Below, in pieces: positions 53,968 through 63,800 of a stretch of DNA of 64,000 nt. The position numbers and the translations under genes were made by a program. A model generated the notes under the pieces. It saw nothing but the letters and a program-made list of their open reading frames with translations, did not search any database and was not told where the DNA came from. Source of the stretch: Verrucomicrobium spinosum DSM 4136 = JCM 18804 (GTDB lineage: Bacteria; Verrucomicrobiota; Verrucomicrobiia; Verrucomicrobiales; Verrucomicrobiaceae); the NCBI RefSeq assembly GCF_000172155.1, contig NZ_ABIZ01000001.1, positions 682,001 through 746,000 on the forward strand, read 5' to 3'. Every line of letters starts with the position of its first letter. The stretch's first letter is position 1.

Positions 53968-54897
53968 ATGAACCCAGCAGAGATCATCACCGTCACCCTC
54001 AATCCGGCGATCGACCGGACCCTCACCATCCCGCAATTCACTGCCGGGGAGGTGAACCGGGTGGAGCATGTGCGGGACAATCCCGGGGGTAAAGGAGTCA
54101 ACGTGGCCTCCTCCCTGGCGGACCTCGGTCACCGGGTGGTGGCCACGGGGTTGCTCGGGCGGGAGAACTGCGGCCCCTTTGAGGAGCTCTTCACGCAGAA
54201 GAACATCGAGGATGCCTTTGTCCGGCTGCCTGGTTCCACGCGGGTGGGCATCAAGATCCTGGACCCGGTCAAGCGCCAGACCACGGACATCAACTTCCCC
54301 GGCCTGGCCCCGACGCGGGAGGATGTAGCAGCCCTGCGTGAGCGCATCGAGACCCTGACGGCTCCTTGGTACGTGCTGGCAGGGAGCCTGCCTGCGGGAC
54401 TTGATGCCAAAGAGTACTACCGTCTGGTGCAGACGATCCACGGGCGGGGCGGGCGCGTCATGCTGGACACCAGCGGTGCTCCATTGCTAGAAGCGCTGGC
54501 TGCGGGTCCGGATGCGATCAAGCCCAATGCGGATGAACTGGGGGCCATGCTGGGCCGGTCTCTGGACTCGCATGACGAGGTGGTGGCCGCGGCCCGGGAG
54601 CTGGTGCAACAGGGCGTGAGTCTGGTGGTCGTCTCCATGGGAGCAAAGGGGGCGGTGTTTGTCACCGCTGACTCGGTCGTCACCGCTTGCCCCCCGCACA
54701 TGGAGGTGCGCAGCACCGTGGGAGCGGGTGACGCCATGGTGGCGGGCACGGTCTCCGGCTTGTTGCGTGGACTGCCGCTGCCAGAGGTGGCGCGCCTGGC
54801 CACGGCCTGCTCCATGGATGTCCTGTCCCGCCCTGAACCGGGCCTGCCCTCTGATGTGAATTTTGATGCGCTGCTCGCCAGCGTGACCATCACCTAA
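53968..54897 (+). CDS. fruK: 1-phosphofructokinase
   Basis: A 309-residue PfkB-family kinase: VTLNPAIDRTLTIPQFTAGE and NPGGKGVNVASSLADLGH at the N-terminus, SLPAGLDAKEYY in the middle and TVGAGDAMVAGTVSGLL with the catalytic Asp near the C-terminus. It makes fructose 1,6-bisphosphate from fructose 1-phosphate delivered by FruA. It follows the fused PTS protein after 30 bases. A weak hairpin CCTCCGC...GCGGAGG at 54910-54932 follows it. Confidence 0.94.
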   Translation: MNPAEIITVTLNPAIDRTLTIPQFTAGEVNRVEHVRDNPGGKGVNVASSLADLGHRVVATGLLGRENCGPFEELFTQKNIEDAFVRLPGSTRVGIKILDPVKRQTTDINFPGLAPTREDVAALRERIETLTAPWYVLAGSLPAGLDAKEYYRLVQTIHGRGGRVMLDTSGAPLLEALAAGPDAIKPNADELGAMLGRSLDSHDEVVAAARELVQQGVSLVVVSMGAKGAVFVTADSVVTACPPHMEVRSTVGAGDAMVAGTVSGLLRGLPLPEVARLATACSMDVLSRPEPGLPSDVNFDALLASVTIT

Positions 54898-55082
54898 GTC
54901 AACCCACGTCCTCCGCATTCCCCAAGCGGAGGCATTTCCCACCCAACCCCACAACGCTCCAAGCAAAGCATACACGGCGGCCTGCCGTGGCGGGAGATCT
55001 CACGCCTGCGTCCTGCGCCAACCAGCTTTCCCCCAACTCGACTCGTTCAGCTCAAACTAAACCACAACTGCCTCTACTGAAT

Positions 55083-56381
55083 ATGAAACACACCTCCCTG
55101 TCACTCCTGGTTGCAGCGTTCGCTGCCCTGCCTGCGCCCGCGCTCCTGGCGGGAACTCCGGCCGATGCCGTCACTCCCGCTGCGCCTTCCTCCACCCGCT
55201 GGGTGGATGGCGACTACTTCACCGGAGACTGGGGCGGTCTGCGCACTGATCTCGCCGCCTGGGGCCTCACGGTCGATGCGTATTACGTCAACAACTTCGC
55301 GGGCAATGTCTCGGGAGGTTTTGACCAGGGCTCAGAGTATGCGGACAACGCGTATCTCGGTCTGCTGTTTGACCTGGAAAAGATCTGGGGCTGGGATGGT
55401 GCGAGCTTCCTCGTCAGCGGCATCAACCGCTCGGGCGACAGCATCACGGCGAACTACGTGGGCAGCCAGTATGACTCCATGCAGGTGGTGGGAGGCCAGA
55501 CGATCTTCCTCTACCAGGTGCTCTTTGAGCAGAAGTGGGCGGATGACCGGGCCTCGCTGAAGATCGGCCGCTTCAGCGCCTCGGACGACTTCAACACGTC
55601 CTCGCTCTACGGTTACTACATGAGCAATGCGTTCGACGGGAACCTGCGTGCGGTGTTGTTCAATACGCAATTCTCCGCCTATCCCTTCGCCACCTGGGGG
55701 GCGCGGGTCCGGTTTGACCCCACGCCGGAGTCGAACCTCCAGTTCGGCATCTTTCAGGCGCAGGACGATGTGTTTGACCGTGACCTGCATGGCCTGGACT
55801 TCGGCGTGGAATCCGGTGACGGCGTGTGGATGATCACCCAGCTCGGCTGGACGCCCACCTTCGGCGGCGATGAGAAGACGGGGCTGCCGGGGCACTACTG
55901 GTTTGGCGCGTACTATTCGCCGTGGGAAGGGTACACGCAGTTCCGCACCGGGGAAAAGGTGGGGGACTCGTACGGCTTCTATGTGCATGGGGACCAGATG
56001 GTGTATCGGGAAGCGGCAGGCAGCGACCAGGGCCTGGTGCTCTGGAGCGCCGTGACGCATGACCCGAATGAGGACATCGCCATTGTGCCGTTTCAGGTGA
56101 ACGTGGGTGCGGTGTACCGCGGGCTCATCCCTGGGCGTGATCGCGACGCGACCATCCTGGGTTTTGCCTACGGCAAGTTCAGCGATGACTATGCAGATGT
56201 GGTGGAGGCCCGCGGGGACGGCCGGCCCAAGCATGAGATCGTGCTGGAGGCGGCGTACCGGTATGAGCTCACCAAGTTCGCTTATGTACAGCCGGGGGTG
56301 CAGTACGTCATCCGACCCGGCGGGACCGGGCAAATCGGCGACGCATTTGTACTGGGCCTGCAAATGGGCATCAAATTTTAA
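55083..56381 (+). CDS. OprB-type carbohydrate-selective porin
   Basis: A 432-residue outer-membrane porin. The first 23 residues (MKHTSLSLLVAAFAALPAPA and onward) form a signal peptide. The OprB signature follows: YFTGDWGGLRTDLAAWGL, then alternating beta strands, and the protein ends in VLGLQMGIKF with the C-terminal Phe expected for assembly by BamA. Its place between fruK and glpX suggests it admits fructose or fructose-containing sugars. The start at 55083 is chosen by the signal peptide; the frame is open further upstream. Confidence 0.9.
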   Translation: MKHTSLSLLVAAFAALPAPALLAGTPADAVTPAAPSSTRWVDGDYFTGDWGGLRTDLAAWGLTVDAYYVNNFAGNVSGGFDQGSEYADNAYLGLLFDLEKIWGWDGASFLVSGINRSGDSITANYVGSQYDSMQVVGGQTIFLYQVLFEQKWADDRASLKIGRFSASDDFNTSSLYGYYMSNAFDGNLRAVLFNTQFSAYPFATWGARVRFDPTPESNLQFGIFQAQDDVFDRDLHGLDFGVESGDGVWMITQLGWTPTFGGDEKTGLPGHYWFGAYYSPWEGYTQFRTGEKVGDSYGFYVHGDQMVYREAAGSDQGLVLWSAVTHDPNEDIAIVPFQVNVGAVYRGLIPGRDRDATILGFAYGKFSDDYADVVEARGDGRPKHEIVLEAAYRYELTKFAYVQPGVQYVIRPGGTGQIGDAFVLGLQMGIKF

Positions 56382-57493
56382 TGCACAAAGGTCGCATGGC
56401 GATACAACTAGGCAAAATGATGACTGAACTGACGTCCAACCGCGACATCGAGCGCCTGATCCAGCTTGACTTCCTCCGCGCCACGGAAGTGGCCGCCCTC
56501 AACGTGATGAAATGGGTGGGGAAGGGGAACAAGGAGGCTGCCGATGAAGCGGCTTGCGACGCCATTCGCGGGATGTTCGACCTCATGAACATCCGCGGCG
56601 AGGTGGTGATCGGTGAGGGCATCAAGGACGAGGCTCCGGGCATCTTCAAAGGGGAGAAGGTGGGCACCTGGCTGGCAGGCACGCCCAAGTTCCACGTGGC
56701 GCTGGACCCCGTGGACGGCACCACGAACTGCAGCAAGGGCATGCCCAACTCCATCTCCTGCATCGCGGCGGTGAAGGTGGACGACGGCGAAGAGGCCCAC
56801 CTGCTGGACATTCCGGCGTTTTACATGCGGAAGCTGGCCTATCCCCAGGTGGTGCGGCGTGCGTGGATGGCCGATCCCTCCCTGCCCATCAGTGTGGACG
56901 CTCCCATCAAGGAAGTGCTCCCGGTGGTGGCGAAGCTGCTCGGCAAGTCCGTGCGTGACGTCACGGTGATGGTGCTGGACCGCCCGAGAAACCAGGATCT
57001 GGTGGATGACGTCCGGAGCATGGGCGCCTCTCTGCGCATGATCGCAGAGGGTGACATCACGGCCTGTCTGGCCCCGGCTCTGCCGGGCTCGGGCATTGAC
57101 CTGTACTGCGGCATCGGCGGTGCGCCAGAGGGCGTGCTGGCAGCGGCCGCACTGCGCTGCCTGGGTGGCGGCATGCAGGGCAAGATCTGGCCTGCCAATG
57201 ACCGCGAGAAGCAGTCGCTCATTGATGCGGGCTGGGGCCACCGGCTGGACGAGGTGTTCCGCTCCCGCGACCTGGCCTTTGCCGATGAGATCATCTTCTG
57301 CGCCACCGGCATCAGCGACAGCCCGCTGCTCCGCGGCGTGCGCGTGCAGGGCCACACGGCCACCACGCACAGCGTGCTCATGCGGGCGAAGAACCACACC
57401 GTGCGGTTCATTGAAACGCACCACGACCTGGAGGCGAAGACCATTCACCTGCGCTCCTCGAAGCAGGAGGTGTTCCTCAACCAGCCGGGTTGA
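56381..57493 (+). CDS. glpX: Fructose-1,6-bisphosphatase class II (GlpX)
   Basis: A 370-residue GlpX-type bisphosphatase: DFLRATEVAALNVMKWVGKG near the N-terminus, IRGEVVIGEGIKDEAPG, the metal site VALDPVDGTTNCSKGMPNS and GIGGAPEGVLAAAALRCLGG. It hydrolyses fructose 1,6-bisphosphate to fructose 6-phosphate. The start is uncertain: ATG at 56381 shares one base with the porin stop (TAATG), with further in-frame ATGs at 56396, 56417 and 56420, the later ones closer to the usual family start. Placing it after fruK lets fructose carbon enter the hexose-phosphate and pentose-phosphate pools. Confidence 0.93.
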   Translation: MHKGRMAIQLGKMMTELTSNRDIERLIQLDFLRATEVAALNVMKWVGKGNKEAADEAACDAIRGMFDLMNIRGEVVIGEGIKDEAPGIFKGEKVGTWLAGTPKFHVALDPVDGTTNCSKGMPNSISCIAAVKVDDGEEAHLLDIPAFYMRKLAYPQVVRRAWMADPSLPISVDAPIKEVLPVVAKLLGKSVRDVTVMVLDRPRNQDLVDDVRSMGASLRMIAEGDITACLAPALPGSGIDLYCGIGGAPEGVLAAAALRCLGGGMQGKIWPANDREKQSLIDAGWGHRLDEVFRSRDLAFADEIIFCATGISDSPLLRGVRVQGHTATTHSVLMRAKNHTVRFIETHHDLEAKTIHLRSSKQEVFLNQPG

Positions 57494-57706
57494 CGGGCTT
57501 GCGGGGGCTGACGGGAGGCGTGTGGGTTTCCTGAAGCCGGAGGGTTCGCCATGTTGCCATGGGCAGCATTCACCCGCCTTGCGCATGCACGTCAGGTTGA
57601 CGGGCAATGTCTGAGCGGTGAGGGTGAGTCCTTGTCTTCATGGCGGAAGCCCACGCCAACGGCGTGATACATAACAGCCCGGGGTGGCGATACGATGGTG
57701 CGGAAC

Positions 57707-57862
57707 TCCAAGGGTGTGGTAGTAGTAGAACAACCCCTCCGCGCCCATGCCGGGGTTCTCCTCCACCGAGTAGTACTCCCCCAGCCATTGCAGCGCCTCC
57801 TGCACGCGGGGATCCTCCGGCGTCAGACCGGCGTAGATGAAGCTGGGCATGCTCGCGAGTGA
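57707..57862 (-). pseudogene. Fragment of a squalene/prenyltransferase-repeat protein gene
   Basis: On the minus strand the stretch SLASMPSFIYAGLTPEDPRV, QEALQWLGEYYSVEENPGM and GAEGLFYYYHTLG reads like part of the repeat domain of squalene-cyclase-like proteins found in Planctomycetes and Verrucomicrobiota. The likeness stops sharply after TLG, where a sequence resembling an intergenic repeat begins (57630-57706). Neither the upstream nor downstream part of the gene is nearby, so this is a relic. Confidence 0.55.
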
Positions 57863-57936
57863 TGGCGGCCTGCACCTCGTGAAGTTCTCATGGCAGGTGA
57901 AAAGACGCTGTTTGCGTGGGGTCAACGTGGGGGCGG

Positions 57937-58042
57937 TTCGTCGATTTCGTGCATTTCGTGCTTTTCGTACTTCGTACGGCGATATTCAGCGCCGCAGGGC
58001 TGCTGGTCCATTTCGTTCTTTTCGTGCATTTCGTACTTCGTA
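57937..58042 (+). repeat. Short TTCGT-type repeats
   Basis: The words TTCGTCGA, TTTCGTGCA and TTCGTACTTCGT repeat in two clusters (57937-57977 and 58009-58042). The same words occur in reverse complement (ACGAAGTACGAAATGCACGA type) inside each copy of the 0.7-kb tandem unit downstream, at about 58858, 59570 and 60284. No coding function is seen. Confidence 0.6.
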
Positions 58043-58142
58043 AAGTGATTTACGGAGGCGGGTCGGCCAACGGGCCCGGCCTGAGCATGGTCCGCAAGGC
58101 TGGCCAGTGGAGTGTCCAGGATGATGGTGTGTGATATTGTAT

Positions 58143-58220
58143 GGAGAAAAAACGCGGTAGGGGAGAAACGCACGCGTTTTCTCCCTGGCTCTCTCTCTCC
58201 TCTCTCTCTCGCTCTCTCGT
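58143..58220 (+). repeat. Inverted repeat and CT microsatellite
   Basis: GGAGAAAAAACGCG (58143-58156) faces CGCGTTTTCTCC (58173-58184), followed by a CT/CTCT simple repeat to about 58220. It lies between the TTCGT repeats and the tandem array. A structural or slippage-prone site with no coding likelihood. Confidence 0.5.
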
Positions 58221-58290
58221 AGAGAGACGAATTGGAGAGGAGGGAAGCTGTCCAGTAGTCTATCCTGGGCAGCCTCTGGTAGCTGGTGGG

Positions 58291-58980
58291 ATGGCACATC
58301 CGGCCTACACCCGAGGCGACGCAGCGGGCGTAGTCCGAGGGTCCCCGTCGGCGCGGGAGCGAAGGGGGATGATGGGAGAAGTCGAGGACAACAGACCGAC
58401 CCGCTGGCGGCGTCCTGGTCGGAGAGGGTGCCTCTCGACAAACTCCGCATCCTGCGCGCGCGTGTGGCGGACCAGAGTCTGTCGAAACTGGGTGACCTCG
58501 GCCAGCAGGCGAGGCTTGCAGACGCATCAGCTAGTGCCCCCTCACGTTGACAACTACAGGGGCGCTGCAGTGGGTGAGAGCAGAGGCGTGGGCCATCGGG
58601 GTGTGTGCGGAGGCAGAAGGTCTTTGAGGAAACCCTCTGCCGTGTGGCCAACAACGTCGGTCGTAGTTGACGACGTGAGGAGGCGCTAACTCCCCGGTAT
58701 GCGGTGTTTCCCCATGGAGTGCTGCCAAGTGCCCAAGGGCTGCTCTATGGCCGCGAGGCGCGACAGAACCAAACACTCCAGACATCTGCTTCCCGAGGAG
58801 GGTGCAACTTCGGAATGAGGCGGGCATTCCAGGCACCGCAGGAGCGGATCTTCTCTTAACGAAGTACGAAATGCACGAAAAGAACGAAATCGACGAACCG
58901 ACGCGACCTGGGCAGCGAGGCCCCTGAGGCGAAGGAGATTGGTGATTTGGACGCGTGCGTTCCTGCGGCGACTGAGCCGG
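58291..58980 (+). repeat. Tandem 0.7-kb repeat, copy 1 (690 bases)
   Basis: The copy begins ATGGCACATCCGGCCTACAC. It is near-identical to copies 2 and 3 except that about 20 bases are missing or changed near 58567 and a CG dinucleotide run is two bases shorter near 58460. It contains the inverted-repeat element at 58529-58691. Open frames in it conflict between strands and carry no recognisable domain. Confidence 0.85.
58529..58691 (+). repeat. Inverted-repeat element inside the tandem unit (three copies)
   Basis: Two 29-base arms, starting AGCTAGTGCCCCCTCACG (58529) and ending GTGAGGAGGCGCTAACT (58691), are reverse complements at 24 of 29 positions and enclose about 105 bases. The same element lies at 59221-59403 and 59933-60115, each 183 bases. 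Size and imperfect terminal repeats suggest a MITE-like or REP-like mobile relic carried along in the tandem duplication. Confidence 0.6.
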
Positions 58981-59692
58981 ATGGCACATCCGGCCTACAC
59001 CCGAGGCGACGCAGCGGGCGTAGTCCGAGGGTCCCCGTCGGCGCGGGAGCGAAGGGGGATGATGGGAGAAGTCGAGGACAACAGACCGACCCGCTGGCGG
59101 CGTCCTGGTCGGAGAGGGTGCCTCTCGACAAACTCCGCATCCTGCGCGCGCGCGTGTGGCGGACCAGAGTCTGTCGAAACTGGGTGACCTCGGCCAGCAG
59201 GCGAGGCTTGCAGACGCATCAGCTAGTGCCCCCTCACGTTGACAACTACAGGGGCGCTGGGTGGTGAGCGAGCAAACACCAGTGGGTGAGAGCAGAGGCG
59301 TGGGCCATCGGGGTGTGTGCGGAGGCAGAAGGTCTTTGAGGAAACCCTCTGCCGTGTGGCCAACAACGTCGGTCGTAGTTGACGACGTGAGGAGGCGCTA
59401 ACTCCCCGGTATGCGGTGTTTCCCCATGGAGTGCTGCCAAGTGCCCAAGGGCTGCTCTATGGCCGCGAGGCGCGACAGAACCAAACACTCCAGACATCTG
59501 CTTCCCGAGGAGGGTGCAACTTCGGAATGAGGCGGGCATTCCAGGCACCGCAGGAGCGGATCTTCTCTTAACGAAGTACGAAATGCACGAAAAGAACGAA
59601 ATCGACGAACCGACGCGACCTGGGCAGCGAGGCCCCTGAGGCGAAGGAGATTGGTGATTTGGACGCGTGCGTTCCTGCGGCGACTGAGCCGG
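58981..59692 (+). repeat. Tandem 0.7-kb repeat, copy 2 (712 bases)
   Basis: This is a full-length copy, nearly identical to copy 3. It starts with the hairpin CCGGATG-GCA-CATCCGG at the junction with copy 1 and ends with the ACGAA-type short repeats plus a 70-base joining segment. Confidence 0.9.
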
Positions 59693-60322
59693 ATGGCACA
59701 TCCGGCCTACACCCGAGGCGACGCAGCGGGCGTAGTCCGAGGGTCCCCGTCGGCGCGGGAGCGAAGGGGGATGATGGGAGAAGTCGAGGACAACAGACCG
59801 ACCCGCTGGCGGCGTCCTGGTCGGAGAGGGTGCCTCTCGACAAACTCCGCATCCTGCGCGCGCGCGTGTGGCGGACCAGAGTCTGTCGAAACTGGGTGAC
59901 CTCGGCCAGCAGGCGAGGCTTGCAGACGCATCAGCTAGTGCCCCCTCACGTTGACAACTACAGGGGCGCTGGGTGGTGAGCGAGCAAACACCAGTGGGTG
60001 AGAGCAGAGGCGTGGGCCATCGGGGTGTGTGCGGAGGCAGAAGGTCTTTGAGGAAACCCTCTGCCGTGTGGCCAACAACGTCGGTCGTAGTTGACGACGT
60101 GAGGAGGCGCTAACTCCCCGGTATGCGGTGTTTCCCCATGGAGTGCTGCCAAGTGCCCAAGGGCTGCTCTATGGCCGCGAGGCGCGACAGAACCAAACAC
60201 TCCAGACATCTGCTTCCCGAGGAGGGGGCAACTTCGGAATGAGGCGGGCATTCCGGGCACCGCAGGAGCGGATCTTCTCTTAACGAAGTACGAAATGCAC
60301 GAAAAGAACGAAATCGACGAAC
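59693..60322 (+). repeat. Tandem 0.7-kb repeat, copy 3 (ends early)
   Basis: Same as copy 2 with very few substitutions seen (for example a T-to-G change near 60227 and an A-to-G change near 60253). Similarity ends after CGACGAAC at 60322, so the joining segment at the end of copies 1 and 2 is missing. Confidence 0.9.
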
Positions 60323-60822
60323 TGTAACCTCCCCTCTGAGCCAACCACCCGGTCCCTTGCTGTTTTGGCTGGGTGAACGGTTGAACAACCAGCGTGACCT
60401 CGACCCTTGTGCAAACCGTCGCACCCGCCCAGAAAAATTTCCATTGGACAAATTCCCCTCGGTGGCTACCTTCAATCCACACTAAACCAGTGTGAATGCA
60501 TCCGATCTCGGAGCATTTGGCCGATCCGCACGAAGGAAGGTTCTCGTTTCAAACTTCCTGCCCGATCCCACCTGGGAAGCCTGTCAGGTCTCCACCGTCT
60601 CGTGACGGTCCCGTTCCCATGTCCGTGCTCCTGCTTGATCCATACAGACCCCGCCCCATCCGCATACCGGTCCCGCGGGGCAGAGACTGCTGCTGACGGT
60701 CTGCGCTGAATCGCCGTCCCATCTCATCAACCACCTTTTGAACGCCTGCCCCACTGCGGGGCGGTGCGGATGAGCCTGCATGCCTCTGTGCCAGGACCAA
60801 CCCTGCTTCTGCGAGTAATTTA
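60323..60822 (+). other. Non-coding region upstream of the beta-strand-repeat protein
   Basis: No convincing gene was seen. It has a promoter-like pair at 60444-60472 and then a possible leader of about 340 bases. The leader has hairpins ACCGTC-TCGT-GACGGT (60594-60609) and GCCCC-ACTGC-GGGGC (about 60748-60762). These could be regulatory, but nothing matches a known riboswitch by eye. Confidence 0.35.
60444..60472 (+). promoter_or_regulatory. Possible promoter for the beta-strand-repeat protein
   Basis: TTGGAC (60444-60449) and TACCTT (60467-60472) are 17 bases apart in a locally AT-richer patch. It is the best sigma70-like pair in the gap upstream of the surface protein gene. Confidence 0.3.
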
Positions 60823-63800
60823 ATGTTCTTTCCCATATCCTCTATCCTTCAGTCCCGACGCCCACCTGCTGGTGCCGGAGCTCCCTTGATCATGCCCCTG
60901 CTGCTCGCTTTGTTGCTGGCGGGGACCTCCCGATCCTTTGCGGCCCCCTTGTATTGGGATCTCAATGGAGATGTCGCAGGCAGCGGCTCCGCGACACCCA
61001 CTGGCGTGTGGGACCTGACCACGCAGAACTGGAATGCCACCGCTACAGGAGATGTCACACTGCCTGGCGTGTGGGCCAACACCGGTGCCGATACGGCCGT
61101 CTTTTCCGCAGGGACAGACGCGACTGGCAGCTATGAAATCACGGTAAATGGCGCGCTGCTGCTATCCGGCATCACCATTGAAGAAGGCGGCCCCATCACG
61201 CTGGCGCAGGGCACGGATGCGGCCCTGGGTTTCGGTGCCGTGCAGGCGCAGATTTATGTCGCTCCGGGAGCCACCTTGATCTCCAACGTCGCTCTCTCCG
61301 GCACGGCGGGACTCGCCAAGTCTGGCGCAGGCACGCTGTATCTGAACAACGCCTCTGCTCCCTCCGGTCCGTATCTGGTCAGCTCCGGCACGCTGGTGAT
61401 TGGCGACGGCCTGTCCATCAGCGGGACGACGCTGAATCTGGGTGGCGTGGCAGGGCTGTCCTCCACCGTCACCCTGGGCACGGGCACCGTCTATAATCTG
61501 GCAGGCGCGATTAATTTCCTGAATGCCAACACGCCCCTCACAGCGCTCATTCAGGGCGGGACCATCACGCTCAATGGCACGCGCAACCTCTCCGCGCAGA
61601 ACATCGCCGCGCTGATCGATCTGGAGATTCGATCGGTCATCGCGGACGGCACGGCTTCCTCCGGCGTTAACAAGACTTCTGCAGGGACGATCCTCCTCTC
61701 TGGCAGCAACACCTACACCGGGGTCACCAACGTGACGGCCGGGACGCTGCAGATTTCAGGCGGTGGTTCCATCGCCTCCAGTTCTGCCGCGACGGTGGCG
61801 GCTGGCACCACACTCACCTTTGGTTCCAATACCGACACCGTGGCGGTGAACCGCGTGGGAGATGCAGCCATCATCACACTCACGGCCGGAGGCAACAACG
61901 ATGTGACCAACCTCAACTTCAATGGCTCCGATTTCGCGACCCAGACCGTGCAGGTGGAAACCGTCGGTGGGCTGGTCATTGCCGGCCAGGCCCGCTCATA
62001 TGTATCCCTAAAGGCGGGCGCTGGCGATGAGTATGAACTGAGACTGGGCTCTCTCACCCGGAGCGGGGACGCCTTGGGGTTGATCCGCGCAGACGGCCTG
62101 GGGCAGAGTGCGGGAACGGCGGGGGCTGTGAGAATTTATGTCAGCGAACCGCTCAATCTCTTCGGCACTACAGGCGGCATTTTGACCTGGCTGGTGGGAG
62201 ATTCATCCACCACGGGAACGGGCACCGGATTCCTCACCTATGACTCCACGAACGGCCTGCGTCTGCTGAACTCCAGCGAGTACACCCTGGTCACGGCCAC
62301 CTCCCTGACGGCAGGGGTGAATGCCGTGAAATCCGCTGCCGGTGCCTTGACGCTGTCGAACTCAGTGCGCGTGAACTCCTGGGCGGCGAACAACACGGGT
62401 GCGGTCACTCTGGGCACAGGCGTGACCCTGGGCATTGACAGCGGCGGTCTGCTCTTCTCCGCCAATGGAGCCTTCACGGCAGGTGTGGTGGATCTCGCCT
62501 CCTACACTCAGGGCATCGTGCATCTGGCGAGCGGCGGCAACCTCACCGCCACCATCAGCAGCGTTCTGGCCGGGGATTCCGGCGTGCTCTACAACGGCAC
62601 CGGCAGCGGCACCAAGATTCTCGCGTTGGGTGGAGACAACACTTTCACCGGTGGATTGACTGTGATGAACGGCACGGTGGAATTGAGGACCAGCGAGGCC
62701 CTGAACAAGTCAGGAGTCAACTCGCTCAACATGCTGGGTGGCACACTTCGACTGAATGGCTACAATGCGACCGTCGCCTCGTTGGATGGAGGCGGCACGG
62801 TCAACAACAACGCCGCCACTGCCAGCACGCTTACCGTCAATGGCGGCGGCACCTTCACTGGCAACCTCAACAACGGATCGACCGGCGCGCTTGCGTTGAC
62901 CAAAAAAGGGGGCGGAACCTTGATCCTCGGAGGTGCCAACGCCTACACCGGAGAGACGATCGTGGAGGAGGGCATCCTCTATGTGAACCAGACCGGAAAT
63001 TCGAGCACTGGCGGCACCCTCAGTGGCACCACCACCATCACGGTGAAGCAGGGCGGCACCTTCCGCATCAACAACGGCAATGCCAGCAACAACAGTGGCA
63101 ACCGCGTCAACGATGCTGCGGTGATCACCTTGGCCGGCGGTGCGTTTACGTATGCTTCCAACAATACGGCCGGGTTGAACTACAGTGAAACTGTGGGCAC
63201 CTTGAATCTCACCACCGGAGCGAGCGTGCTCACCACGCAGCCTGCGGATGCGGCCAACACCTCCACGTTCACCTTTGCCAGCTTCGGCACCCGCGCTGCT
63301 GGTGCCACGTTAAACTTCGGCGGCGGCAGCCTGGGCACAACCCAGAACAAAGTGGTCTTCATCAGCGGTGTCGCTGACGGCTTTCTGGGGGGCTGGGCCA
63401 CGAGCGGTAACGAATTTGTGAAGTACGTCACCGGCACCGGCATCATCGCCATGAGCGGCTCGGATTATCTCACCACCGCCGCCACGGGCTGGAATTCCAC
63501 CGTCCACGCCAAGCCCTCAGCCGACCAGACGCTCAGCACCTCCTATGACGTTGCCTCATTGAACCTCGTGGCGGGGATCGACGTGAATCTGGGAGCTAAT
63601 ACCCTGGCCACAGCCAGCGGCGGCTTGATCAAGTCCGGCGGCACGGTGGATGGCACAGGCTCCAGCATCAGCATCATCTCGGGTACCGGCAAATTGACGG
63701 CGGGAAACACGGCGGCGGCGGCCGAACTGTTTGTAAGAATCACCGGGGCCAATCTCCGCGTAGGGGCCGTGGTGGGCGACAATGCAGCAGGCGGCGTTGT

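Noticed and set aside
51778-54441. 887-residue minus-strand frame
   Set aside because: It is antisense to the fused PTS protein and fruK, which have all their active-site residues. Shadow frame.
58939-59979. Repeated 82-, 106- and 94-residue frames in the tandem array
   Set aside because: They are identical only because the DNA is duplicated, they overlap on both strands, and they show no domain, signal or codon pattern typical of the other genes.
58291-60322. CRISPR array
   Set aside because: The units are 0.7 kb, continuous and nearly identical throughout, with no short repeat/unique spacer alternation and no cas genes.
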